Of a stretch of DNA of 64,000 nucleotides, positions 12,391 to 26,528 are shown one piece after another (position 1 is the stretch's first letter; each line of letters begins with the position of its first letter). A program made the translations under genes and the position numbers. The notes below the pieces were generated by a model. The model was not told the origin of the DNA and did no database searches. It saw only the letters and a list, made by a program, of their open reading frames with translations. This stretch comes from Torymus aiolomorphi (Eukaryota > Arthropoda > Insecta > Hymenoptera > Torymidae): positions 230,329,876-230,393,875 of the forward strand of contig CM070873.1 in the NCBI GenBank assembly GCA_036365515.1, written 5' to 3'.

Positions 12391-15300
12391 TCCCCCTCTC
12401 CCTCATTGTCCGTCAAACTCTGTATCAAAAACTTTAATGAGAGCTTAAATATTTTTTTAATACAATTAACACGTTTAAAAAAAATTTTTTAAGTACGTTT
12501 TAACAACACAATTTTTGTCTAGTCTTTTTATTTCTTCCAATCTCATCTATTCAATAAGCACTCTCTGCAAATGATAATAATTTTTTTCATGACTGTACAA
12601 ATAATAATATTGTTAATATAAAGCTTTCTACGAAAGTATAAAATAAGGCAAGTATAGACGTTTTTTCTGTATAATATCTATTAAATAATAATATTTATGA
12701 TTTTGTAAAAGAAATCAAAAAAATACCAGTGAAAAAGTCTTTTACTTCTTTGAGTCATTGTATAATGAACAAATTATATGTAAGTAAGTACATTCAAATT
12801 GTTCACTGCAAATCAGACAAATGAAAGTTGTGAAATCAATTATCGATAGTCAAGTAATGCAAACCACTCTCGGAAACTACTGTATGACTGTTCTCAGAAA
12901 TGTATTCAAATTTGTTAATCTTTCTGTACAAATTAAACACAAGAAAGTACTGAAATCAATTTATTGTAGTCAAGTACCCATAAGTTGACTTGACTGACAT
13001 AATACAACTTTTCGTACCTACTCATCAAACATATTCAGCCAGCGAGCATAAATTACTACTTAACGCCCAAGGGGCGTAATAGCTCATATATACAGCTCTT
13101 ACAAAACTTTATAGAACCTACGCACTTTACGTCCATGTGGGAAAAATTATTTGAATTGTATAATATTATATATAAGTACATTCAAATTATTCATTGTAAA
13201 TCAAACAAACGAAAGTTGTGAAATCAATTACCGATAGTCAAGTAATGCAAACAACTCTGCGAAACAATTGTATAACTGTTCTCAGAAATGTATTCAAATT
13301 TGTTCATTCTTCTATACAAATTAAACACAAGGAAGTTCTGGAATCAGTTTATTGTAGTCAAGTACCCATAGGTTAACTTGACTGACATAATACAACTTTT
13401 AGTACCTACTCATCAAACATATTCAGCCAGCGAGGATAAAGTACTACTTAACGCTTAACAGGCGCAATAGCTCACATACTCCTACAAAACTTTATAGAAC
13501 CTACGCACTTTACGCCCATATGGGCGAAAATTATTTTAATCATATAACTACTATGCCTTCTTTTTATTTCTAAAATTCATAAGAATTCAGATATTTACGA
13601 AAAGTCAAAGCCTATATAAAAAAATTACATAGTTACCACCATATCACCATTTTTCATTATTCTTTCTCAATTTTGAAATTTCTATAATAATGCGCATCTT
13701 GGGAGGGCAATAGAAGTCTATAGAGCTGCTCTAGCAGGGGTGGTCTTCCAATCTCTCATACATACTTGGCGGGCCCGACGGTTTGCAGTTTAAGGTGTAG
13801 ACATGATCATTTTCATATAAATATTCATATGTTTACAGATCAGATAAAATGAATAAATAGGTTGCTTCTACATATTAAATACTAATACGTATTGAATGTA
13901 TTACTCTGTTTTTAAATAGAAAGTGCAAACCCGCATGAAAATATCATATGAGATCTCATATAAGATCTCATGAGATCCCATAATATGTAAAATTGCAGAT
14001 GACATCACATATATCATACCTCATATGAGATCTGATGTCTGAAATACTCATATAAAATCTCACATGATATTTACACGTTGGAAAAGGATAAAAAATTAGT
14101 GGCTTATACAATGGTTAGTAAAATCTAAAGCACTTTTGAGTAGACTATAAATTTGATGTATTTTTTATATCAGATTCCCGCTTAAAAAAACGGACACAAG
14201 GAAAAATATTTTGGGTAATGGAAGTACATCATGAGATTTTGCACATGTAGGGATATTATATTTAAACGGTATCAATTCAAAATTAGAGCCAATGTAATTA
14301 TTTATAGTGGACTTATAAGTATAAACATTGTTAATGAATTTATGCAATAATATAGTATTCTACATTTACAAAGCCCACCGGTAAACTGCAAACCGTCGGG
14401 CCCGCCAAGTATGTATGAGAGATTGGAAGACCACCCCTGCTAGAGCAGCTCTATAGACTTCTATTGCCCTCCCAAGATGCGCATTATTATAGAAATTTCA
14501 AAATTGAGAAAGAATAATGAAAAATGGTGATATGGTGGTAACTATGTAATTTTTTTATATAGGCTTTGACTTTTCGTAAATATCTGAATTCTTATGAATT
14601 TTAGAAATAAAAAGAAGGCATAGTAGTTATATGATTAAAATAATTTTCGCCCATATGGGCATAAAGTGCGTAGGTTCTATAAAGTTTTGTAGGAGTATGT
14701 GAGCTATTGCGCCTGTTAAGCGTTAAGTAGTACTTTATCCTCGCTGGCTGAATATGTTTGATGAGTAGGTACTAAAAGTTGTATTATGTCAGTCAAGTTA
14801 ACCTATGGGTACTTGACTACAATAAACTGATTCCAGAACTTCCTTGTGTTTAATTTGTATAGAAGAATGAACAAATTTGAATACATTTCTGAGAACAGTT
14901 ATACAATTGTTTCGCAGAGTTGTTTGCATTACTTGACTATCGGTAATTGATTTCACAACTTTCGTTTGTTTGATTTACAATGAATAATTTGAATGTACTT
15001 ATATATAATATTATACAATTCAAATAATTTTTCCCACATGGACGTAAAGTGCGTATAGTTCTATAAAGTTTTGTAAGAGCTGTATATATGAGCTATTACG
15101 CCCCTTGGGCGTTAAGTAGTAATTTATGCTCGCTGGCTGAATATGTTTGATGAGTAGGTACGAAAAGTTGTATTATGTCAGTCAAGTTAACTTATGGGTA
15201 CTTGACTACAATAAATTGATTTCAGTACTTTCTTGTGTTTAATTTGTACAGAAAGATTAACAAATTTGAATACATTTCTGAGAACAGTCATACAGTAGTT

Positions 15301-15789
15301 TCCGAGAGTGGTTTGCATTACTTGACTATCGATAATTGATTTCACAACTTTCATTTGTCTGATTTGCAGTGAACAATTTGAATGTACTTACTTACATATA
15401 ATTTGTTCATTATACAATGACTCAAAGAAGTAAAAGACTTTTTCACTGGCATTTTTTTGATTTCTTTTACAAAATCATAAATATTATTATTTAATAGATA
15501 TTATACAGAAAAAACGTCTATACTTGCCTTATTTTATACTTTCGTAGAAAGTTTTATATTAACAATATTATTATTTGTACAGTCATGAAAAAATTATTAT
15601 CATTTGCAGAGAGTGCTTATTGAATAGATGAGATTGGAAGAAATAAAAAGACTAGACAAAAATTGTGTTGTTAAAACGTACTTAAAAAAAGAATTTTTTT
15701 AAACGTGTTAATTGTATTAAAAAAATATTTAAGCTCTCATTAAAGTTTTTGATACAGAGTTTGGCGGATATTGGGAGAGAGGGGGAGAG

Positions 15790-15857
<68 letters not shown>

Positions 15858-15920
15858 CGGGGGGTAGAGGGCGAGAGAGGGCGGGCGAAGAGTGGGAGGG
15901 AGAGTAGATTATAAAGGAAA
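12249..15920. mobile_element. Foldback element F1 (3.67 kb, ~1.54-kb inverted arms)
   Basis: The left arm 12249-13792 is the reverse complement of the right arm 14382-15920 with few mismatches. The unpaired centre is 13793-14381. Arm landmarks include TTTCCTTTATAATCTACTCT outermost, a CT/GA tract (12309-12412 and 15792-15857), a CCCATATGGGC or similar palindromic segment, and TTGGCGGGCCCGACGGTTTG innermost. No transposase-like frame lies in arms or loop, so it is non-autonomous. F2 at 38-40.7 kb shares the inner arms and loop. Confidence 0.9.
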
Positions 15921-15959
15921 TTAATAAAAACTCAAAATTCAAAATCGTTTTTGGTTATA

Positions 15960-16235
15960 AAAAAAAGAAAATCAATAAAAACTCAAACCCATCAGGGTAC
16001 TGAAATTTTTGCGAGACGAAGAGAATAGTCTTTGTCCGACGATAATCGGTCGATTCGTTTCCGAGATATAAAGAGGTTACGCACACACACACGCACACAC
16101 GAAAAAAATGTTCTCAAAATCAACAAATATCGACATATATCGTCTTAAAATATCTTTTTGAACATTTTTTGTCTCGAAAATTTTTATCACCGTTAGAAAG
16201 CTTCCTCTATGAGGAACCAAAAGTAGCACGAAAAG
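15960..16235 (+). mobile_element. R-like element 3' end
   Basis: An AC-rich tract at about 16081-16100 is followed by a CATTTTTTGTCTCGAAAA-like stretch and the terminal hairpin motif AGCTTCCTCTATGAGGAA. This is the order seen at the 3' ends of R copies at 22.0, 28.2 and 43.69 kb. Only the terminal ~270 bp is preserved. Confidence 0.6.
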
Positions 16236-16306
16236 ATTTTAAGAAATATAAGATAAAATTACTTTATTTGCAGTTTTTATTCGGTGCCCCGAATACACAT
16301 ATCATC

Positions 16307-16468
16307 GCGCGGTACGAAGAAAAGCCTACTGAGTAGAGCCAAACGAAGAAAAGCCAGTTTCGGGCGAAAAAAGTCAAAGAATGGACACATTTTTGGCTTT
16401 TTTGGCGCAAATCTGGCTTTTCTTCGTCTGGCTCTTCTAAGTTGGCTTTTCTTCGTACCACGCGACTA
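16307..16468. repeat. Imperfect 160-bp palindrome with GAAGAAAAGCC motifs
   Basis: Sequence around GGTACGAAGAAAAGCC on the left pairs with GGCTTTTCTTCGTACC on the right. Inside, the same GAAGAAAAGCC motif is repeated in both orientations. Open frames on both strands (16284-16475 and 16264-16482) are translations of this hairpin, so no gene is called. Confidence 0.8.
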
Positions 16469-16479
16469 TATGTAGATGC

Positions 16480-17276
16480 CAATCATAAAGTTTGGATGTA
16501 TATAATTTTATTTCAATTTAAATTAAGTTAAAGAAGAATAATAGTTATTGTAATTAGCATGAACGCTCTCCACATGACCTACAATATAATATGAGGCTAT
16601 TTCTGGAAAATAATTAAGTGGCCGATATCGAGGAATAAAAGTTATATTGTTTTGTTTTGGGTCACACTAATCTATAGAGATAGATGTTTTATAACCTTGG
16701 TGATGATTGAAGACAAAATCAAAATTGTTAGGACAATAATAACTCAACTGTAGAATAGAAGACGATGTCTCAAGAAAAACTTTCAACCATGTATTTTTCT
16801 TCCCATTCGACATTATAATGTAACTCCAGAAATGAAAAATCTTTATCTTTTCCCTATATTTTCTTCACATTTGGATTTATGTTGTGAAATGTATCTATTT
16901 ATGATTGAATTTGCTGGTTCCGATATGTTCATTATATTTTAAGGTTTAAAGAAGATAAAATAATAATCACAAAATAATGTCGTTTATAATGTAATAAATG
17001 TATTATGACGCATACGTTGATAAAAACGTCATATTACGTAGTTGGCTTGTATTCATTTATATATCAACTACTGTCAACTACAAGATTTATTATTGCCAAA
17101 CAATAACAAAAAAGTTATTATTAGGAATGTGAAACGTTCCTTACATTAAAATTATGCACATTTTTATATAAAAAAAATATGGATTTTATTGTCCTAAAAC
17201 TACTTAACATTGTTTATAGCCGTAATACAAGTTTTTAATAAATAATCGAAATTCAAAAATTAAATCTATATATGTA
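16480..17276. other. AT-rich spacer, nothing recognised
   Basis: No long open frame, repeat terminus or RNA gene was seen. Confidence 0.5.
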
Positions 17277-17757
17277 TTAAGATGGCTCCAGCGGTCTAGT
17301 AGACCTAAAGCTATGAATATTTTTTACAAAAATTCATCTACACATTCCAATCTGAAAACTGATATGACAGGAAGCAGAGTTCTTAACATAACGGAAAATA
17401 TTTTTGTTAGAAAATTTCCAATTTTGTAAAAGTATATTTTGTTCTTTAAAAAAAAAAATTAATAAGATATACAAATCTTTTTTGTTTTTCATTCAATTTT
17501 AATTTGCAAGGTCTCATTTTCTTCCTAGTTAAATTTCAGGGGGAGTCAACGATATCAAAATTTAAAAATTTTCAAAAACTGCAAAGTCATATGCAATTTT
17601 TTGTAGATTTGTCACTGCCTTTTATAATAAAAATATTTTCCGTTATGTTAAGAACTCTGCTTCCTGTCATATCAGTTTTCAGATTGGAATATGTAAATGA
17701 ATTTTTGTAAAAAATGTTCATAGCTTTAGGTCTACTAGACCGCTGGAGCCACCTTAA
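17277..17757. mobile_element. TTAA-flanked MITE with ~135-bp terminal inverted repeats
   Basis: TTAA at 17277-17280 and 17754-17757 brackets an element starting GATGGCTCCAGCGGTCTAG and ending in its near-exact complement. The arms stay paired for roughly 135 bp with only a few mismatches. A 4-bp TTAA target duplication is characteristic of piggyBac-type transposons, so it is probably a non-autonomous member. The 68-codon frame inside it is a shadow. Confidence 0.8.
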
Positions 17758-17879
17758 AACATCGATTTTAACAGTTTTATTCTAAAATATCAAATTGCTA
17801 AATATCTTCCTACGTTTTTTTAATAAAACATCCATTTTTATATTTTTTTAGGTACGTACAACAAAAATTACCGAAAAAG

Positions 17880-17989
17880 GCTGTTTCAATTCGCATCCCC
17901 CTGCCGAACGGCGCATGCTTATGGAACCGGGCGTATCACCCTCCGCAAGCTCACCAGCACACTGAACTTGCGCACGCCGGGGCGTGCAG
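17880..17989. other. GC-rich single-copy flank of the split hAT-like element
   Basis: A short GC-rich stretch ending in CGCCGGGGCGTGCAG directly before the hAT-like terminus. It resembles in composition the DNA that resumes at 29281, on the far side of the 11.3-kb composite insertion. Confidence 0.5.
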
Positions 17990-18560
17990 TAGGGCTGCAT
18001 GATATAGCAAGATTAATCTTGATATTGTATTGTCTTGCCTCAATATTCAAGACAATAATCGATACAATATTTACATACAGTTTTTGATACAATATCAAGG
18101 TTGTGGTGTCAAGAATGTAAAGATCATTGTCTTATCTTGAAAATAACTTAACATTTTCTAATCGTAATAATTTATCGAAATAAAAACCATTATTTAACTC
18201 TCACACGAAGGCGCGATTATTAACTCAATAAACTTCGATAGTTGCTGATTACCATCTACGAACGAGATGTTCGAGTGATAAAGGCTGGCGGGCTGGTCGG
18301 TGACGCGCTCCTATATTCCTTCGGTATATGAGGCCACAGGAAGGGGGTGCGCCGTCTACCGACGGCACGCGAACTAGGCTCCGGTCGGTGGCACACATAT
18401 GGCGGGAAAAATTAAAGTTCAAATTTGGTTCTTATTTATACCTGTGCCGAAATTTTATTGTTTTTATATTAAGCCTAATCTATTTGTATATTAAATTTCG
18501 TTCAGTTACATTACTCTTAAAATTCAGTAAATTTGTAACTTAAAAGTTTCTTAAATTTAA
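17990..18560 (+). mobile_element. hAT-like element copy A, left part (split)
   Basis: Begins TAGGGCTGCATGATATAGC and aligns for about 570 bp with the uninterrupted copy at 57982 onward. Landmarks include GATTAATCTTGATATTGTAT, a CACGAAGGCGCG segment and TATGGCGGGAAAAAT. It stops at a TTAA where copy B reads straight on; the remainder resumes at 28457. No transposase frame is present. Confidence 0.85.
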
Positions 18561-18685
18561 GTGGAAGCCGAAGTCCAGTCAGTTAGTTTTTCAAAGTTTT
18601 CTCTTTGAATATTCAACCGATTGGACTGAAGTTTCGGGAGTATACTTAAAATGTCAATACAAAACGCGCTCAAGTCTTACTTAAA

Positions 18686-21600
18686 ATTAAAAACCGCTGC
18701 CAATTCATTGGCACGTAGCTTCCTCAAACATAATTTACTGATTCCTTTAATTAATTTTTAATTCCAATATTTAAAATTTAATACTTTATTTTGTAGGGTG
18801 AGACTATTTAAAATTCAATATTAAAACTCTACTTTAAAAAAAAAAATTATTTTAGTAAAAATTATCCAATCGTCATAAAATTTGGCACATATGTAGCTTT
18901 TATATATCTTCAGATTGAGTTCGTTGCCCAAAAAATCGGTCCATTATGACCAAAGATAGTTGAGGTCTCTTAAATTCTCTTAAAAACGTGTCAACAAGAT
19001 TTACCTTAATTTATAATGGATATATGTTTAAAATCTCCTGTATTAAAATATAGAATAGAACAGAAACTGATCGTGCAAACAAAATATAAAAATTGCAATT
19101 ATTTCAATGAACAATCAAATAATAATAATGTGATTATATTAGATTTATCTACACTTAAAAATCAAAATAAACATTATAACTTACAACAAATAATTAACTA
19201 TAATTTTAATAAATTTACAGATATAGAAGGAAATAATTTGCTTATTCCTTTAATTAACTTTTAATAACAAAATTTAATTTTAAAATTATGTATAAAATAT
19301 GAATAAAATAATAGGTATGATTTTTTTTTAAATTATGTGTGAAAAATAAATAAAATAATTGATTGTAATATTATCGTCAAAACCTTTTAAAATTTCTAAA
19401 TAACCTTTACTTCAAATTATATTTTCTTTGTGAAATTTCACACACAGGGTACTTGTCTCTCGTAGTATGTCTGTCCGTATTTGGGTGCTCTTTCTGGAAT
19501 TTCCGATGTAAGAAAAGGGTTCTAAGCTTAAAAATAATTAATGTCTATTACAAAACAAAAGCAGGCACACAACACTCGCGCATAGTGCATAGCGCATGTC
19601 ATTTCCATTTTCTAGTATACATAAATGCATTCCCGAATAATTACGATTTTAAAAGAGGGCTAAAATAGTTTTAACCTCAAATATCTCTGAAATTCATAAA
19701 CGAATTCTTTTACCCTAAGAACTCTTCTAATAAATAATATATAAACTCACCATCTCCCTGGTAGAAAATAAACCAACTCGGATGGCTTATCTACTAACTG
19801 TTGGCCAATAATTTAGGCCAACGAATAAGAAAAATATTGACCAACGGTTAACCAACGGTTGGTGGACTATCAATCAATAATAAAACATTGAGTAACTCAT
19901 AAAACAATAATAGAAATTAATAAGAAATATAGATGTGTAAAAAGATTTTGATACATAAACAATAATAAAAATTATTGTAATGTATTAAAAAAATATTTGA
20001 ATGAAGTTGGGAGTAAATTTATTTGGAGGTTAAGCAGACAGCGTAGCACGTGGGCTATGCTCCGAAATTACTGTCCGCATCTCGCTTTCCGCAAGACAAG
20101 CACACATGCACATAAATACACACATATTACATACACACGAGTGCGATCGCAGGTCCATGTGTTATGAGGTAAAAGTATTTAACTGCGCAGACTCATACGA
20201 GTCACGTGACGGGATTGCCGGGATCGCGTCGTTTTGCTTCACTGTAAAGGTCAGATGGTAACGGAGCACCGTGTAGAAAACGGAGCAATACGAGTACGAA
20301 GAATTTATGTAGGATACTTTCAAATTTTAAATGTAGAATACCTTTTATGTAGGATTCTTTCAAATTTTAAATATAGGATACTTTTAAATTAAAAAAAATG
20401 TAAGTATCCACCTGTACATGTCCTGACTTACGTCAAAAAGTCACGCACACTACACATTAACACGCCCTAACCTCAATTTGAACCAACAAAACTATACCCG
20501 TTACCGATTTAACCATATTTATCTGAAGAAAAATACTATTAATATGTGGGTTTTGATTATTCTATGAATAATACAAATTTTGAGAGTTTCATTTAAATAA
20601 TAAGTTGTGTAAATGAGTTTTATTTAAGATTTTTAATATTAAGCATTCATTGACCAAGCGCAAGGGTGATTCCGTGACGAAATAAGCGGTATTTATCGCT
20701 AACTGTTGGTTAAACAGTTGGCCAAATCCTTGCGATTTGGCGAACGGATGGCGTACGGTTGGTTACAATTTCTACCAGGGCTCCATCAAATATAATCTCC
20801 ATCAACTTTCAAAGTAATTAAATTTTACTCTAGTTATTGTGCGACATAAAAAGTCATTTCCAGAAATACCAAAATTTTAAATATCAAATATCTCAAAAAC
20901 TAACCATATAATCTGGATGATATTTTAAATACGTATTGCCTACATCACATACAAAATAGTCTATAAATTTCAAATTGATACATGAAGTCGTCATTGAGAA
21001 ATTATGATTTTGAAAAAAACTTAACAAAATTTTCACCTTAAATATCTCTAAAAATTATGAGACAATTCTTTTACCTAAAGGACTTATACAATTAATATAT
21101 AAACTACATCTTCACAAAATTTCAACATGATTAAACCTATTTTTTCTTCTCTAGTTATCATGCGACAAAGAAAATGACTTTGTAAAATACGAAAATTTTA
21201 AATATCAAATATCTCAAAAGGTAATCGAACGATCTTGATGAAAATTCGCACATATATTATGTATATGACACACAAAATTGTCTATTAATTTGAAGCTGAT
21301 ACGTCGAACCGTTTTCGAGAAATTACGATTTGAAAAATGGTTAAAAAAAATTTTGACCTCAAATATCTCTGAAATTTATTGACCAATGGAATTAGCCGAA
21401 AGCTATCAAAAATCTACCTCTACAAAGAATTTCAAAGCGATTAAGTCAATTTTACTCCCGTAATCGTGCTTTATACACAACGCATTTTTTCATTTTTCAA
21501 TTTTTTTCTCAAAAACTAGTCGACAGAATGGATTAAATTTTTACAGATTATAGCTATTTATATTTTGCATTATCATGATTTTTTTCAAAAAAATTTACCG

Positions 21601-22069
21601 TTATTTTTGGAGTTATAAGCTTTAAACAAAAAAACACGTTTTTGTTAATAACAAAAGAACCGCAATAGCTAATGTAATTATTTTGTATTAAATATAGGTT
21701 TTTTATGCTCTTTCGAATGCTATCTGTCCGATTCAAATATCTCAATGTTATCATTAAAAAAAAACGCAAAAATAAATTTTGCGAAAATCGAAAATTCGAA
21801 ATAAAACAAAAACGCATCGGCGAATCAAAAAGAGGATTTCCTTCTCCCATTGACACAAAGAAAAATGAGACCTGTCCGGTTTAAATCGATCGAATAGATC
21901 CTGAGATAAAACGGTAGACACACACACACACACATACATACAGAAATTTTCTAAAATCATGTGATTCGATATTTTATCACCTCTATTCGTGTTTCTAGAG
22001 CGATTTAACGAAACTTAAAATTTTACTATTACAAAGTTTCCTCTAGGAGGCGGCAAAAATTGTAATGCT
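18686..22069 (+). mobile_element. R-family element, copy a (interrupted by a MITE)
   Basis: Starts AAACCGCTGCCAATTCATTG at about 18690 with the hairpin GCCAAT-TC-ATTGGC, and ends near a CTTCCTCTAGGAGG hairpin at about 22040-22055. The body has head-to-tail units of about 320-340 bp, each with a CAAATATCTCTGAAAT-like motif (near 19676, 21037 and 21357 after subtracting the MITE). A GTGAAATTTCACAC palindrome lies at about 19431. A short AC tract at 21917-21934 precedes the 3' end. Frames inside (19016-19264, 21554-21856) are AT-rich and unrecognised. Confidence 0.75.
19754..20782. mobile_element. 1.0-kb MITE, CCCTGGTAGAAA termini, CT target duplication
   Basis: The element 19756-20780 begins CCCTGGTAGAAAAT and ends ATTTCTACCAGGG. 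The dinucleotide CT flanks both sides (19754-19755, 20781-20782). Equivalent R sequence without the insert at 42.6 kb (opposite strand) confirms the boundaries. Subterminal TTGGCCAA and CCAACGGTT motifs repeat near both ends. No transposase frame was seen, so it is non-autonomous. Confidence 0.85.
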
Positions 22070-22293
22070 AATATTATGGGAAATTAACAGTAATTATTTT
22101 GTTTTTGTCAGATTACGTTACTATTCAACAATTAAGTACAAGACTACAATTTGCATAAAAATTGTTTTACGTCATTTAACACATCTCAAATACCCACTAA
22201 TGCGTTCACACTGTCACTCAGAAAGTCATAAATCTTAAGAGTTTTTCCCAAATGAACGTAATATACGACTAAAACCGAAATACTTATAGAAAT

Positions 22294-22553
22294 CCCGTAA
22301 CATCGACATATCTAAGGGCAATTTGTCTACTTTCCTTCATTAAGAAACGCAGGCGTTGGCACGAACTAATACTTACCTGCCCGTAACATCGACATACCTA
22401 AGGGTAATTTGTCTACTTTCCTTCATTAGGGAAACGCAGGCGTTGGCACGAACTAATACTTACCTGCCCGTAACATCGACATACCTAAGGGCAATTTGAC
22501 TACTGTCCTTCATTAGGAAAACCCAGGCGTTGATGCCAACTAATACTTACCTG
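22294..22553. repeat. Three 86-87-bp tandem repeats upstream of the ankyrin promoter
   Basis: Units start CCCGTAACATCGACATA at 22294, 22380 and 22467 and end with ACTAATACTTACCTG. Units 1 and 2 are nearly identical; unit 3 carries several changes. The array ends about 50 bp before the TATA box of the ankyrin gene, so it is a candidate upstream regulatory array. That role is inference from position. Confidence 0.9.
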
Positions 22554-22601
22554 CGTACCTAAGGTTGTCCTTTCTCTTGGCCCACGTAGATCGAGGCGTC
22601 C

Positions 22602-22667
22602 TATATATAGGGCTGGAGGAGCCCAGATGAGCTCAGTCAAAGGACATACGTTTTAGCCGACAGTTGC
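22602..22667 (+). promoter_or_regulatory. Core promoter: TATA box plus arthropod initiator
   Basis: TATATATA at 22602-22609 lies 26-33 bp before the A of an arthropod initiator TCAGTC (22633-22638, A at 22635). This is the canonical TATA-to-start spacing. A five-of-six match to the downstream promoter element (AGTTGC) sits at +28. Transcription from 22635 would give a 57-nt leader before the ATG at 22692. Confidence 0.75.
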
Positions 22668-22691
22668 TCTTCCTCGGTTACAGGAAAAAAT

Positions 22692-24286
<1,595 letters not shown>

Positions 24287-24413
24287 AGGACAGCGCCGCA
24301 CAGTGGTCTATTTCGCAAAAAAGTTGGCCAAAACATTTCATTCTATTTCCAGTTTAATCAACATTTTCGTGTATTTTTGATGATAGAATGTAATTATATT
24401 ATGAAAAACATAT

Positions 24414-24419
24414 AATAAA
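24414..24419 (+). terminator. Poly(A) signal AATAAA of the ankyrin gene
   Basis: AATAAA 128 nt after the stop codon, the first such hexamer downstream. A second AATAAA follows at about 24445. Either could direct 3'-end formation. Confidence 0.5.
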
Positions 24420-24589
24420 TTATTCCGTTAATTATATTACCATAATAAATTTGTTTATTATGTTATATACAACAAATATATAATACAATAAATATTTTCA
24501 AATAATTATGCATTTTTTGTCTTGTATTTGGTATACTTAACAAACATTATTTGCTAAACTCTTCCATCCTCTCATTCTTCCCCCTCTCT

Positions 24590-25331
24590 CTCCCTCTGTA
24601 CCAAAAACTTTAATGAGAGCTTAAATATTTTTTCAAAACAATCAACACGTTCTTTAAAAAACTAATTTTTTAAATATATTCTAACAACACAATTTGTCTA
24701 TAGTCCTTTTATTTATTCTAATCTCACCTATTCAATAAGCACTCTCTACAAATGGTAATAATTTTTTTCATGACTGTACAAATAATAAAATATTGTTACA
24801 TTCACACACACATACAATAATTAATAATAACCATAGTTACAAAAGAATAACATATAACTTTATTTAAGATCATAAACACACACAATAAAACATGTTATCA
24901 ACAACAACGTCTCGAATCAACTAACTAACTCGAATCGAGAACAACAAACTAGTCGCTTGGCAACGCTTTTGTTCTTGTGTTCGATGATGGTAGACGAACA
25001 CATAACAATATTGTTAATAAAACTTTCTACGAAAGTATAAAATAAGGCAAGTATAGAAGTTTTTTCTGTATAATCTATAAAATAATATTTATGATTTTTT
25101 AAAAGAAGTCAAATAAATACTAGTAAAAAGTTCTTTTACTTCTTTGAGTCAATGTATGCTCAAGAAATTATATGTAAGTACATTCAAATTGTTCACTGCA
25201 AATCAAACAAACGAAAGTTGTGAAATCAATTATCGATAGTAAAGTAATGCAAACCATTCTCCGAAAAACTGTATGACTATAATGTTCTCAGAAATGTATT
25301 CAAATTTCTTCATTCTTCTATACAAATTAAA
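24590..25331. repeat. F-family arm fragment, left of the retrotransposon
   Basis: Matches the F1 and F2 arms in order: ACTTTAATGAGAGC, AATAAGCACTCTCTAC, GTATAAAATAAGGCAAG and AAACGAAAGTTGTGAAATC. There is a foreign stretch at about 24800-25010 that includes several AACAA and ACACA steps. It continues after the retrotransposon at 26527, so the two halves were one arm. Confidence 0.75.
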
Positions 25332-26495
25332 TTAAATAAAATAAATTATCTTGTGGGGTGCCACAGGGAACAATATTAGGACCGATACTTTTTATATTAT
25401 ATGTAAACGATCTATTGAGAGATATGCCGGAAGGGTCTATTCTGTCCTACGCTGATGACACTGTCATCATTTCTAGTGAAGACACGTGGTCAATGGCGCA
25501 GGATAGAATAAACAAACTACTAGATCAAGCGGCGGAATGGCTTGCTTTAAATAAGCTATCCCTAAATATACAAAAAACTAAGTTTATAACTTTTGGTAAC
25601 TATCGTGATAGTGTCCCAATTAATGTAAATATAAATATACAAAATCAGCAAATAACTAGAACAGAATGTTACAAGTACTTGGGATTAATTTTCGACTTTA
25701 ATATGAAATGGGATAGTCACATTAAATATTTAATTAACAGAACAAAATATTTAATATTTATACTCGCAAAGCTAAGAAAAATTATGGATACAAACACATT
25801 GATGATTATTTATTACTCCTTCTTTCATAATGTTATAAACTATGGCATCATTGCTTGGGGGGGGTGCTTGTAGAACAGAAATTAAAATAATACAACAAAT
25901 CCAAAATAAATTGCTCAAAATCATTGCCAAAAATAAATTCCAGGTGCACAACACTCCGCTAAAAATAGAACAAATGTTCACTCTAGAATCCTTATGCTAT
26001 CATTATAATAATCTAAAAGATGCTTTTCTTACAATAAAACGCAATACTAGAAAAAAATCACTACAACTACCTAAAATGACCAAAGCTATTAGTGATAAAG
26101 ATAGTCTGGTAGAAGCTATGAGGGTATTTAACGAATTGCCTAATGATCTCAAAATTTTAAATTATAAGAAGAGTACAATTAAGTACAAATTAAAACAAAA
26201 GCTCTTTCGATAATAACATTTAATTGTAACATTACGCACAACTTCATATCATTTTCACTGTTTACTTTTGGAAAAATGAAGATTATAATATTACGTTTTG
26301 GCGGATTTTATTTATAGAATATATAAATTGTTAAATGAAATAAAGTTTTTGAAAATGTTTATGTTACTCGAATGAGTAATCTGTTAGTTTTAAGTTATAG
26401 ATATAGTATTAGTTGTATGCAACCAGACTATTGTACAGGTAACAATGTTTACCTCTAATAGATTTTACTTTGTAAACTGCATTGTAACTTTTCTG

Positions 26496-26526
<31 letters not shown>
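25332..26526 (+). mobile_element. 5'-truncated non-LTR retrotransposon with (AAAT)n tail
   Basis: A 1.2-kb insertion flanked by AAATTAAA (25324-25331 and 26527-26534), consistent with an 8-bp target duplication overlapping the tail. The same F-family site is unoccupied at about 13317. It encodes only the second half of a reverse transcriptase and ends with an (AAAT)n tail at 26500-26526. Truncation at the 5' end plus a simple-repeat tail is typical of target-primed insertion. Confidence 0.88.
25358..26213 (+). pseudogene. Reverse transcriptase C-terminal part, frameshifted
   Basis: The frame opens at a GVPQGTILGP motif (RT domain 4) followed by the catalytic SYADDT motif near residue 30 and a NKLSLN-KT thumb-side motif. 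It then enters the KYLGLIFD segment and the region after RT. A run of eight G residues at 25858-25865 shifts the frame: codons before it end in GIIAWGG and the continuation CRTEIKIIQ lies in another frame, ending at 26213. Fingers and endonuclease regions are missing. Sequence type suggests a Jockey/CR1-like clade, but the clade is not certain. Confidence 0.85.

Positions 26527-26528
<2 letters not shown>

Noticed and set aside
22294..22553. CRISPR-like array
   Set aside because: Three contiguous 86-87-bp units without spacers in a eukaryotic promoter context: ordinary tandem repeats.
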